From contig NZ_MVIJ01000038.1 of NCBI RefSeq assembly GCF_002086735.1, forward strand, positions 1 through 55,388: 55,388 nucleotides of DNA, given 5' to 3'. Both the position numbers and the translations under genes were made by a program. Of the stretch, positions 18,322-25,790 are shown in pieces (position 1 is the first letter of the stretch; the number at the start of each line of letters is the position of its first letter). The stretch is from Mycobacterium scrofulaceum (lineage in GTDB: Bacteria; Actinomycetota; Actinomycetes; Mycobacteriales; Mycobacteriaceae). The notes below the pieces were generated by a model that was given only the letters and a program-made list of their open reading frames with translations, was not told the DNA's origin and did no database searches.

Positions 18322-19098
18322 GTGCCCGACACACTGGAAATCGAGCGGCCGGGCGACGGGCTCGCCGTGCTGCGCCTGAACCGCCCGAAGCAACTCAACG
18401 CCATCAATGAAGCGATGCAAACCGAATTGCGCCGTGCCCTGGCCGATCTGGCCACCGACCGCTCGGTGCGCGCCCTCGTGCTGACCGGCGCCGGGCGCGG
18501 CTTCTGCGCCGGGATCGACGTGCGCGACTTCGGCCCTTCGATGCTGGACGCCGGCGCGCCCGCGCTGGACCGGATGCGATTCCAGGAGCGGATGGCCGCC
18601 CTGGCCGAAGCCGTCCGCGCACTGCCCCAGCCCGTCGTCGCCGCGGTCAACGGCCCGTGTGTCGGGGCCGGGCTCGCGCTGTGCCTGGCGGCCGACATCC
18701 GAATCTGTTCGCAGACTGCCTCCTTCGCCAATGCCGCCATCCTGCTCGGCCTCTCCGGAGCCGAGATGGGCATGAGCTACCACCTGCCGCGCATCGTCGG
18801 CGCCGGCGTGGCCGCCGACTGGATGCTGACCGGCCGCACGGTTTCTCCCGGCGAAGCCGATCGGCGCGGCCTGGTCAGCGAGGTGGTCGAGCCGGACCGG
18901 TTGGCGGACCGGGCCGTCGAGTTGGCGACGCTGATCGCGAGCCATTCCCCGCTGGGCGCGCAACTGACCAAGCGCGCACTGCAGGTCAACACCGACGCCG
19001 CGAGTCTGTCGGCGGCGCTGGAGCTGGAGAACCGCAACCAGGTGCTCTCGCACGCCACGGACGAGGCGGCCGAGCGCCGCAGGAAGTGGTCGTCGTGA
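18322..19098 (+). CDS. Enoyl-CoA hydratase/isomerase family protein
   Basis: 258 residues from the GTG at 18322, 2 bases after the thiolase stop. Crotonase motifs: RPKQLNAIN, the oxyanion loops GRGFCAGIDV and NGPCVGAGLALCLAAD. The stretch around the second catalytic glutamate reads GAEMGMSYHLPR rather than the usual PE-x-G-L; this variant occurs in several mycobacterial EchA paralogues, so hydratase chemistry is likely but not certain. Overlaps the next gene by a GTGA. Confidence 0.9.
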   Translation: MPDTLEIERPGDGLAVLRLNRPKQLNAINEAMQTELRRALADLATDRSVRALVLTGAGRGFCAGIDVRDFGPSMLDAGAPALDRMRFQERMAALAEAVRALPQPVVAAVNGPCVGAGLALCLAADIRICSQTASFANAAILLGLSGAEMGMSYHLPRIVGAGVAADWMLTGRTVSPGEADRRGLVSEVVEPDRLADRAVELATLIASHSPLGAQLTKRALQVNTDAASLSAALELENRNQVLSHATDEAAERRRKWSS

Positions 19099-20243
19099 CG
19101 GGCCCGCTGCGCGGGGTGCGGATCGTGATGATGGGCGGCCTGGGGCCCGGCCCGTTCTGCGGGATGTTGTTGGGCGACTTGGGCGCCGACGTCATCCGTG
19201 TCGACGGTCTCGCCGCTGTCGACGGCCCCCCGCCCATCGATTACGCGGTGCGTCGCAGCCAGCGGTCGCTGGCCGCCGACGTGAAGGATCCCCGCGGCAG
19301 GGACCTGGTCCTGCGCCTGGCGGCCGGGGCGGACGCCTTCGTCGACGTGTACCGGCCCGGGGTGGCCGAGCGCCTGGGCATCGGGCCGGACGAACTCCTC
19401 GAGCGCAATCCCCGCCTGGTGTATGCCCGCATGACCGGGTACGGCCAGGACGGTCCCCTGGCCGGCCACGCCGGTCACGACATCAACTACATCGCCCTGA
19501 CCGGTGCCCTGCATGGCATCGGCACCGCGCAGTCCCCGGTGCCGCCGCTGAATCTGGTCGGTGACTACGGCGGCGGCGGGATGTTGTTGGCCGTCGGCCT
19601 GCTCAGCGCCATCCTCGAGGCCCGGGCCTCGGGTGCCGGTCAGGTGCTCGACGTCGCCATGGTCGACGGCGTCGCCACCTTGTTGGCGCCGTATTTCGGG
19701 ATGGTGCCGGCCGGCACCTGGCGCGACCGGCGCCACGACAATCTGCTCGACGGCGCGGCCCACTTCTACGGCGTGTACGCCACGGCCGACGGCGGCCATT
19801 TCGCCGTCGGCGCGATGGAGCCGAAGTTCTACGCGGAGCTGTGCGAGCGGCTGGGTGTCGAAGTGCCGCACGACGATGACGCGCCGGGGACCTGGGCCGC
19901 GCACCGCGCCGAACTAGCCGCCCGCTTCGCGGAGAAATCGCGTGACGAGTGGGAACGGATCCTCGATTCCCCGGGATGCTGTGCGACGCCGGTCCTTTCG
20001 CTGACCGAGGCGCCGGGGCACCCGCACCTGGCCGCGCGGGAAACGTTCGTCGAGGTCGACGGCATTCCCCAACCGGCCCCGGCGCCCCGGTTCTCCCGGA
20101 CCCGGCCGCGGACCCCCACCTCGCCGTCGCTGCCGGGCGATCACACCCGCACGGTGCTGCGCGAACTGGGGATGGACGCACGAAGCGTCACCGAGCTCGT
20201 CCAAGCGGGCGTGGTGGCCCAGAGCAACCGGGAGGGACGCTAG
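19095..20243 (+). CDS. CaiB/BaiF CoA-transferase fold protein, alpha-methylacyl-CoA racemase-like
   Basis: 382 residues from the GTG at 19095, overlapping the hydratase stop. The fold is that of CoA transferase family III, and the residues match the racemase branch (Mycobacterium Mcr/AMACR): AGHDINYIALTG (His/Asp), NLVGDYGGGG (Asp) and VGAMEPKFY (Glu), which are the catalytic His, Asp and Glu positions of Mcr. The likely reaction is interconversion of (2R)- and (2S)-methylacyl-CoA, needed before beta-oxidation of methyl-branched chains such as sterol side chains or phytanic-type acids. The gene order supports this. Confidence 0.88.
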   Translation: MTGPLRGVRIVMMGGLGPGPFCGMLLGDLGADVIRVDGLAAVDGPPPIDYAVRRSQRSLAADVKDPRGRDLVLRLAAGADAFVDVYRPGVAERLGIGPDELLERNPRLVYARMTGYGQDGPLAGHAGHDINYIALTGALHGIGTAQSPVPPLNLVGDYGGGGMLLAVGLLSAILEARASGAGQVLDVAMVDGVATLLAPYFGMVPAGTWRDRRHDNLLDGAAHFYGVYATADGGHFAVGAMEPKFYAELCERLGVEVPHDDDAPGTWAAHRAELAARFAEKSRDEWERILDSPGCCATPVLSLTEAPGHPHLAARETFVEVDGIPQPAPAPRFSRTRPRTPTSPSLPGDHTRTVLRELGMDARSVTELVQAGVVAQSNREGR

Positions 20244-21593
20244 ATGTCGTGGGACTTCTCCACCGACCCCGAGTGGGCGCAGCAGCTCGAGTGGGTCGAG
20301 GATTTCGTGCGCGAGGAATGCGAGCCGATCGACTTGATCGTCAAGGAATCGCACGACCTGAACGACCCCGTGCGCCAGGCGCTCATCCCGCCGTTGCAGG
20401 AGATCGTCAAGGACCGCGGCCTGTGGGCCACCCACCTCGGTCCGCATCTGGGCGGCCCGGGCTACGGTCAGGTGAAACTGGCGCTGCTCAACGAGATCCT
20501 GGGCCGCTCGGAGTGCGCGCCGATCGTCTTCGGCTCCCAGGCGCCCGACTCGGGCAACAGCGAAATCCTCGCGCACTACGGCACGCCGGAGCTCAAGGCC
20601 CGCTACCTCGAGCCGCTGCTCGACAACCGGATCGTCTCCTGCTTTTCGATGACCGAGCCGCAGGGCGGTGCCGACCCGAAGGTGTTCCGCACCACCGCGG
20701 TGCCCGACGGCGACCACTGGATCATCAACGGCGAGAAGTGGTTCTCCTCGTTCGCCTCGATGGCGTCGTTCATCATCGTGATGGCGATGACCGACCCGGA
20801 CGCGCCGCCCTATCAGCGTTATTCGATGTTCGTCGTGCCCGGCGACACTCCCGGCATCAACGTGCTGCGCGACGTCGGCCTGGGCTACCAGCCGCTCGGC
20901 GGGGGGCGCGAGGGTTACGTCCGCTACGAGAACGTCCGCGTGCCGGCCGATCACATGCTGGGCCCGCGGGGCGGGGCCTTCGTGGTCGCACAGACCCGCC
21001 TGGGTGGCGGCCGGATCCACCACGCGATGCGCACCGTAGGGCTGGTCCGCCGGATCTTCGACATGCTCTGCGAGCGGGCGGTGTCGCGGTACACCCAGGG
21101 CGAGGTGCTGTCGAATAAGCAACTCGTCCAGGAGATGATCGCCGACTCGTGGATGGAGATCGAGGCGTTCCGGCTGCTGACGCTGCAAACCGCTTGGAAG
21201 ATCGACCAATTCAACGATTACCGGGCGGTGCGGGCGGACATCTCGGCGGTCAAGGCGATGATGCAGAAGGTGCTGCACGACGTGTCGTCGCGGGCGCTGC
21301 AACTGCACGGATCACTGGGCACCACGCACGAGATGCCGTTCGTGCAGTACCTGGTGGAGTCGTTCGTGCTGGGGCTGGCCGACGGCCCGACCGAGGTGCA
21401 CAAGGTCACGCTGGCCCGCTTGCTGTTGAAGGACCGCGAGCCGGCGCCCGATCTCTTCCCGTCCGAACACCTGCTGCGTTTGCGCGCCGCGGCGGAGGCG
21501 AAGTTCGCCGACAGGCTGGCCGGGATCCCGCGGGGCGTGGCGATCGCCGGTGCGGCGGAGCCGGGCGAAGCGGGTCGCCACCATCGGCCTTAG
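20244..21593 (+). CDS. Acyl-CoA dehydrogenase (ACAD11-like)
   Basis: 449 residues; its ATG follows the racemase stop with no gap. Acyl-CoA dehydrogenase layout: helical N-domain with the LGPHLGGPGYGQ stretch, FAD-contact CFSMTEPQGGADP around 135, the beta domain with NGEKWFSS, and the C-terminal helical domain with LQLHGSLGTTHEMP. Longer than a standard ACAD (about 385) and closest to the ACAD10/11-type group, whose partners include phosphotransferase-fold proteins and SDRs; both kinds lie just downstream (22698-24470). Confidence 0.92.
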   Translation: MSWDFSTDPEWAQQLEWVEDFVREECEPIDLIVKESHDLNDPVRQALIPPLQEIVKDRGLWATHLGPHLGGPGYGQVKLALLNEILGRSECAPIVFGSQAPDSGNSEILAHYGTPELKARYLEPLLDNRIVSCFSMTEPQGGADPKVFRTTAVPDGDHWIINGEKWFSSFASMASFIIVMAMTDPDAPPYQRYSMFVVPGDTPGINVLRDVGLGYQPLGGGREGYVRYENVRVPADHMLGPRGGAFVVAQTRLGGGRIHHAMRTVGLVRRIFDMLCERAVSRYTQGEVLSNKQLVQEMIADSWMEIEAFRLLTLQTAWKIDQFNDYRAVRADISAVKAMMQKVLHDVSSRALQLHGSLGTTHEMPFVQYLVESFVLGLADGPTEVHKVTLARLLLKDREPAPDLFPSEHLLRLRAAAEAKFADRLAGIPRGVAIAGAAEPGEAGRHHRP

Positions 21594-22279
21594 ACGGATT
21601 TGGTGACACCGACGTAGGACAGCACCACGTCGGACAGGTCGGTCATTCTCGTCAGCACCGCGTACGAGCGGATGAACGACTGGCCCACGCACCCGTCGAT
21701 CTTGATGTGGAAGTTGCTGATCATGACCCAGGGGTTGGCACCCTTGAATTGCTTCTTGATCACCGGCACCGTGATGACGAGGCCGGGCTTCATCCCGACG
21801 CTCATCGCGCCGTTGACGGGCGCGGAAATGTACGGCAGCAGGGGCGGCAGCGTGCCGGTGGTGTCGAAGGTCGGGCTGACGCCCGGGATGAGGCCGGCGC
21901 CGCCCTCCATGATCACACCATTGGACGTACTCATGTCGATCCCGCAGCCGATCTGGTAGCCGACTTCCAGGACGCCGTGGGGCTCCTCCGATCCTTTCAG
22001 CGAGCCGACGAAGATCCCGCTGGCCACGTATTCGCGGGACGCCATCGAGGTGGTCAACGGGGCCACGGGAACCTGCGCCTCGTCCTTGGCGCCCAGCCCC
22101 AGCGTCCAGCCGTCCGGGGTGTTGAGGATGACGGGTGGATTCGAGGGCACCGCTCCGTCGGGCGGCGGCACCGCGGCCGCCCCGGCGGGTTCGACCTCGG
22201 GATCCGCGGCCGTCGCCGGCGCGGTGATCACGGACATGACGAGGCAGACGGCGACCACCAGGGCGCGACGAACGACCAT
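21590..22279 (-). CDS. MspA-family outer-membrane porin
   Basis: 229 residues from the ATG at 22279, with GAGG 9 bases upstream. Signal peptide (VVRRALVVAVCLVMSVITAPATA) followed by a mature protein with the MspA core: GWTLGLGAKDE, SREYVASGIFVGSL, GVLEVGYQIGCGI and a long loop leading to VISNFHIKIDG-like strands at the end. MspA octamers are the general porins of the mycobacterial outer membrane. The proline-rich N-terminal extension (residues about 27-50) is not in MspA itself. Two cysteines (in QIGCGID and IDGCVGQ) are also unlike MspA. Convergent with the acyl-CoA dehydrogenase, overlapping it by 4 bases. Confidence 0.88.
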   Translation of the reverse strand: MVVRRALVVAVCLVMSVITAPATAADPEVEPAGAAAVPPPDGAVPSNPPVILNTPDGWTLGLGAKDEAQVPVAPLTTSMASREYVASGIFVGSLKGSEEPHGVLEVGYQIGCGIDMSTSNGVIMEGGAGLIPGVSPTFDTTGTLPPLLPYISAPVNGAMSVGMKPGLVITVPVIKKQFKGANPWVMISNFHIKIDGCVGQSFIRSYAVLTRMTDLSDVVLSYVGVTKSV

Positions 22280-22436
22280 GGCTATCGGCCTCACGCACGA
22301 CAACGTACGCACCCGCCGTTTCGGGTCGCGAAATTTGCTGGGCGACCGATCAAAGTCGTTGTCCGTTTGTAACTCTTATGCGATGTAGACAGCGAAGGTA
22401 GAATTGGCAGTTCGGGCAGCCGACGGAAAGGCCGCG

Positions 22437-22697
22437 ATGATGATCAGCAGGTTCGCAGGTCTGCTTGTGGCGGGCGCGGTGGTCGCCGCGGCTTTGACGG
22501 GCGGCGCCGGGTTTACGGCCGGAAGGGCGCTCGCATCTCCGGATCCTGCACAGCAGCCCGACATCTCGGACGCGATCGACGAATGGGAGATTCAGTACCC
22601 CACCATGCTGACGAACCCCCTCGACGAGAGTGGCCCGGCGGGTGACTGGGGCGGCGTCGGAATGTGGTGCCAGAATCTCCGCGCCAACTGCAGCTGA
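22437..22697 (+). CDS. Small exported protein of unknown function
   Basis: 86 residues from the ATG at 22437, preceded by GGAAAGG. A signal-like hydrophobic start (FAGLLVAGAVVAAALTGGAG) is followed by a 50-residue mature part with a Cys pair (MWCQNLRANC) and several Trp. I do not recognise the family. It is divergent from the MspA gene, and the two share the 157-base intergenic region. Stop abuts the convergent phosphotransferase gene. Confidence 0.65.
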   Translation: MMISRFAGLLVAGAVVAAALTGGAGFTAGRALASPDPAQQPDISDAIDEWEIQYPTMLTNPLDESGPAGDWGGVGMWCQNLRANCS

Positions 22698-23669
22698 TCA
22701 GCCGCGCCGTTGATCCAGCAGTGATCGAGCCCGGTCCAGCAACCCCGGAAGCGTTGCCACCATGGCCTCCCATTCCGCCCGCGGTGCACGCCTGCGCCGG
22801 TTGTGCTTGACGATCAGCGACCACGTCGCCGCCGACTTGAAGCACGCCAGCGCGCGGAACCAGCCCAGGTCGGTGGCCTGACGGCCGAGCTGCCCTTGGT
22901 AGATCTCGGCCAGCTCCGCCACCGGCGGCGCCATGCCCGTCGCGCCCGACACGCGCCGGTAGGTGTCCGGGTCGCAATTGATCAGGAACCAGCCCGCGTC
23001 GATGCGCGGATCCCCCACCGACCAGATCTCCCAATCGATCACGGCGTTGACGCGCGATCCGGCGGCCAGCAGGTTGCCCAGCCGGAAATCACCGTGCACC
23101 ACGCTCGGCGCCATTGCCGTTGGCGCGCAACCCAACAGCGCGTCACGCACTCGCGTCCAACCGGGCACCAGCGCCGCGTCGACCGTCTCCAGCGTCTGAG
23201 ACCATCGCCGGACCTCGGCGACCGCGTCGACAATCGGTTCATCACCCAGGCCGATCTCGGCCGGGGACAGCCTGTGCAGCGCGGCCATGGCCCGGCACGC
23301 GTTGCGGTAGCGTTCGGCGAGCTCGGGAGCAGCGGCGCAACCGTCGAAAAGCGGTTCCACACAGTCGCCTTCGGCGCGTGACATCACGAACAGGGCCGGC
23401 CTCGCCGGTGGGTCCCCTTGGTCCTCCCACAACACCTCCGGCACGGGAACCTCGGTTGCCGCAAGAGCTTTGATGACGCGTGCCTGGCGCAGCACGTCGC
23501 GATGACCGACCGGCTCGACACCCGGCGGGGCGACCTTGATCACCACCGGCCGGCCACCGAGGGCGCCTTCGAACGTGAGGCTGGAGGCGCCCCCGGACAG
23601 GGGGGCGATGCCGGTGACCCCGGCGACCTCCAGCCGGCGCCTCATCTCCTGCGAGTCGAGCTCGGTCAT
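22698..23669 (-). CDS. Phosphotransferase (APH/ChoK kinase-like fold), ACAD10-associated type
   Basis: 323 residues. Kinase-like fold: GGASSLTFEGAL glycine loop, VVIKVAPPG lysine, catalytic VVHGDFRLGNLL and metal-binding VIDWEIWSVGDPRIDAGW. It is the group annotated as phosphotransferase family or putative aminoglycoside phosphotransferase in mycobacteria. The group is found with acyl-CoA dehydrogenases and in the human fusion ACAD10/11, which phosphorylates 4-hydroxyacyl-CoA. The nearby long acyl-CoA dehydrogenase fits that role better than antibiotic resistance. Stop to start spacing with the upstream SDR is nil. Confidence 0.87.
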   Translation of the reverse strand: MTELDSQEMRRRLEVAGVTGIAPLSGGASSLTFEGALGGRPVVIKVAPPGVEPVGHRDVLRQARVIKALAATEVPVPEVLWEDQGDPPARPALFVMSRAEGDCVEPLFDGCAAAPELAERYRNACRAMAALHRLSPAEIGLGDEPIVDAVAEVRRWSQTLETVDAALVPGWTRVRDALLGCAPTAMAPSVVHGDFRLGNLLAAGSRVNAVIDWEIWSVGDPRIDAGWFLINCDPDTYRRVSGATGMAPPVAELAEIYQGQLGRQATDLGWFRALACFKSAATWSLIVKHNRRRRAPRAEWEAMVATLPGLLDRARSLLDQRRG

Positions 23670-24470
23670 TCAGCCGACGGGGTCGGTCCAGCCGACCTCG
23701 GCGAGGAAGTCTTGGGTGTGCGCGATGCGCCCGGTCAGGATCTTCGGATCGCCGGTGCACAGCCGAAAGGCGGTCTCGGTGATCAGTTCGATGTCCTCGG
23801 TGTCGGTCTTGGCCAGGTCGAGCGTGCCGGCTCCCGGCGTGGCCACCGGATTGCTGGGTGCGGCGGCGTTGACGGCGATCCCGTCGTCGTACAACTCGGC
23901 CGCAAGGCTTTTCGTCAGCCGGTTGAGTGCGGCCTTGACCGTCCCGTAGATGCCGAAGCCCGCGGTGCGGTCGAATTCCGAGAACGGGGGGCCCGGCGGC
24001 AGATCGCCGCCGACCGAGGTGAGGTTCAGGATCCAGCCCCGCCCACGCTCGCGCATCGCCGGGATCGCCAGCTGGCTCAATTGCAGCGGGCCGAGAACAT
24101 GCATCTCCAGCATCAGGCGGACCCGCCGTTCCGGAAACCCGTCGAGGGGCCGCAGGAAGGTGACCGCGGCGTTGTTGACCAGGATTTCCGGTGCGCCGAC
24201 GGCGTCGACCACGTCGGCGAAAAGCCTTTCCCTTTCTCCGGATTGGGACAGATCGGCCGGGATCGCCACGGCCTTGCCGCCGGCCGCGATGATCTCGTCC
24301 CGCGTCTGGCTCAGCGAGCCTTGGTATTTGGGATCCGGCTCCATCGTGCGGGCGGTCAGCGCGACGGTGGCGCCGCGCGCGGCCAGTCGGGCGGCGATCG
24401 CCTTACCCAGCCCACGGCTGCTTCCGGTGACCAGGGCCACCATCCCGTCACACCTCGGGTCAGCGCCCAT
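23670..24470 (-). CDS. Short-chain dehydrogenase/reductase
   Basis: 266 residues. Cofactor motif TGSSRGLGKAI near residue 15, NNAAVTF around 102, serine in LNLTSVGG and YGTVKAALN as the Tyr/Lys pair. Same operon as the phosphotransferase (adjacent, no gap). Together with the acyl-CoA dehydrogenase at 20244 it completes the set found around ACAD10/11-type pathways. Substrate unknown. Confidence 0.88.
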   Translation of the reverse strand: MGADPRCDGMVALVTGSSRGLGKAIAARLAARGATVALTARTMEPDPKYQGSLSQTRDEIIAAGGKAVAIPADLSQSGERERLFADVVDAVGAPEILVNNAAVTFLRPLDGFPERRVRLMLEMHVLGPLQLSQLAIPAMRERGRGWILNLTSVGGDLPPGPPFSEFDRTAGFGIYGTVKAALNRLTKSLAAELYDDGIAVNAAAPSNPVATPGAGTLDLAKTDTEDIELITETAFRLCTGDPKILTGRIAHTQDFLAEVGWTDPVG

Positions 24471-24518
24471 CCTGGACCTCCTACGGAAATAGCTTCTCCG
24501 TATCAGAGAATGCCATTA

Positions 24519-24956
24519 TCACCGGTGCGGGGGAAGGGCCCTCCCCCGCAGCGCGTCGATCGAGCAGCTCCCGCCGCCGGTGAAGACCAGCAGGAGGAAC
24601 GCGAAACAGAACAGGATCGCCAACGCGCCGCCGTTGCCCGCGGGCGGATCGGCGACCGGCCAGAGCGCCTGGGGTTGATGGATCCAGAAATAGGCGACCG
24701 CCATCTGCCCCGAGGCCACGAAGGCGACGGGGCGCGTGAACAGCCCGGAGGCGATGAGCAGGCCCGCGACGACTTCGATCAACCCGGCGTACCAGCCGGG
24801 CCACGACCCGAACTCGACGCGGACGGGCGAGGCAACGGGAAAGTCGAACAGACTCCTCGAGCCGTATGCGGCGAACAGCAAACCGTAGACGCAACGAAAC
24901 ACGCTCAGCACGGCCGGGGTGTGGCGTCCCAATCGCAGGTCCAAATCTTTTGTCAC
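24519..24956 (-). CDS. DoxX-family membrane protein
   Basis: 145 residues from the GTG at 24956; the longer open frame upstream is a shadow. Four hydrophobic segments (AVLSVFRCVYGLLFAAYG, GLIEVVAGLLIASGL, FVASGQMAVAYFW and ALAILFCFAFLLLVF) and the DoxX-type AYF motif. The product is an inner-membrane protein of unclear role; mycobacterial DoxX proteins have been linked to thiol and oxidative homeostasis. The GTG overlaps the stop of the upstream hydrolase fragment. Confidence 0.85.
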   Translation of the reverse strand: MTKDLDLRLGRHTPAVLSVFRCVYGLLFAAYGSRSLFDFPVASPVRVEFGSWPGWYAGLIEVVAGLLIASGLFTRPVAFVASGQMAVAYFWIHQPQALWPVADPPAGNGGALAILFCFAFLLLVFTGGGSCSIDALRGRALPPHR

Positions 24957-25240
24957 GCTGCACAGGTTACGGACGCGGTCCAGTCCAGCAGGCGTCGCCA
25001 AAGCCGATACCGAGTCGACGCCATGTTGTGGCAGTGCCCGCTGTCGGCCAGGACGAGGGTGGTGATGTCCGGGCAGCTGCGATAACAGGCCGGCCTCGGC
25101 GCGGGATCCGGTGACACGTCGACAACGCGTCCCCGCGCCTGCGTGCCGGTGCGCGCGGGATAGTAAGTCCCCGCCAGGGACGCTTGCTCGCCGACCACGT
25201 CGCCCACGTCGAACGTCAATGGGCACGCCGCAAAGCTCAT
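24953..25240 (-). CDS. Short protein resembling the C-terminal end of an alpha/beta hydrolase
   Basis: 95 residues. The second half (CPDITTLVLADSGHCHNMASTRYRLW) looks like the end of an alpha/beta hydrolase: a strand, the catalytic-His type GHCHN and the final helix. There is no room for the nucleophile elbow, lid or acid, since upstream lies the divergent SMR gene. Either it is a relic of a longer hydrolase or a short protein that only resembles one. It overlaps doxX by a GTGA, so it still sits in a tight operon. Confidence 0.55.
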   Translation of the reverse strand: MSFAACPLTFDVGDVVGEQASLAGTYYPARTGTQARGRVVDVSPDPAPRPACYRSCPDITTLVLADSGHCHNMASTRYRLWRRLLDWTASVTCAA

Positions 25241-25268
25241 ACGGCGCGATCCTTCCGCAGCGTGTCCT

Positions 25269-25286
25269 GTACACAGTTACCTGTAC
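25269..25286. promoter_or_regulatory. Inverted repeat upstream of the SMR pump
   Basis: GTACA at 25269-25273 and TGTAC at 25282-25286, separated by 8 bases, form an 18-bp inverted repeat 22 bases before the GTG of the SMR gene. GTACA/TGTAC half-sites are typical of TetR-type operators. Position suggests repression of the pump. Confidence 0.4.
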
Positions 25287-25307
25287 TTCCGGCCGCAAGG
25301 AGGCGTC

Positions 25308-25631
25308 GTGACCTATCTGCTTCTCTTCTGCGCAATCTTCGTGGAGGTGATCGCGACCAGCCTGCTCAAGAGCACGGAAGGCTTCACCCGGCTGTGGCCG
25401 ACCGTCATCTGCCTGACCGGTTATGCGATCTCCTTCGCGCTGCTGGCGCTGTCGATCTCACGGGGCATGCAGACCGACGTGGCCTACGCCTTGTGGTCGG
25501 CGATCGGCACAGCCCTCATCGTGCTGATCGCCGTGCTGTTCCTGGGCTCGACCATAACCGTCGCCAAGGTGGTGGGGATCGCGTTGATCATCGCCGGCGT
25601 GGTCACGCTGAACCTGTCCGGTGCGCACTGA
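25308..25631 (+). CDS. mmr: SMR-family multidrug efflux transporter (Mmr)
   Basis: 107 residues; GTG at 25308 with AAGGAGG in the ideal position. Four membrane helices. Glu13 in FVEVIATS is the conserved drug- and proton-binding residue of EmrE-type pumps; the sequence closely resembles mycobacterial Mmr. Dimeric proton antiporter for lipophilic cations. Confidence 0.93.
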   Translation: MTYLLLFCAIFVEVIATSLLKSTEGFTRLWPTVICLTGYAISFALLALSISRGMQTDVAYALWSAIGTALIVLIAVLFLGSTITVAKVVGIALIIAGVVTLNLSGAH

Positions 25632-25790
25632 CCGCCATCAGCGCCGTTTCGTCGCCGGCCCGTGAGCCGGTGTTTACGTAACGGCCTTCAACTGCGCGCC
25701 TGATGTGCAAACATCGCTGCCAGACTGACGCTCTGTCGCCCGCGGGCGGCTCGGTTGAATTGCGGCAACCTCTAGGGAGCAGGACTCACC

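Noticed and set aside
23418..25085. 555-codon plus-strand open frame
   Set aside because: Runs antisense across three recognisable minus-strand genes (phosphotransferase, SDR, DoxX) and shows no motif.
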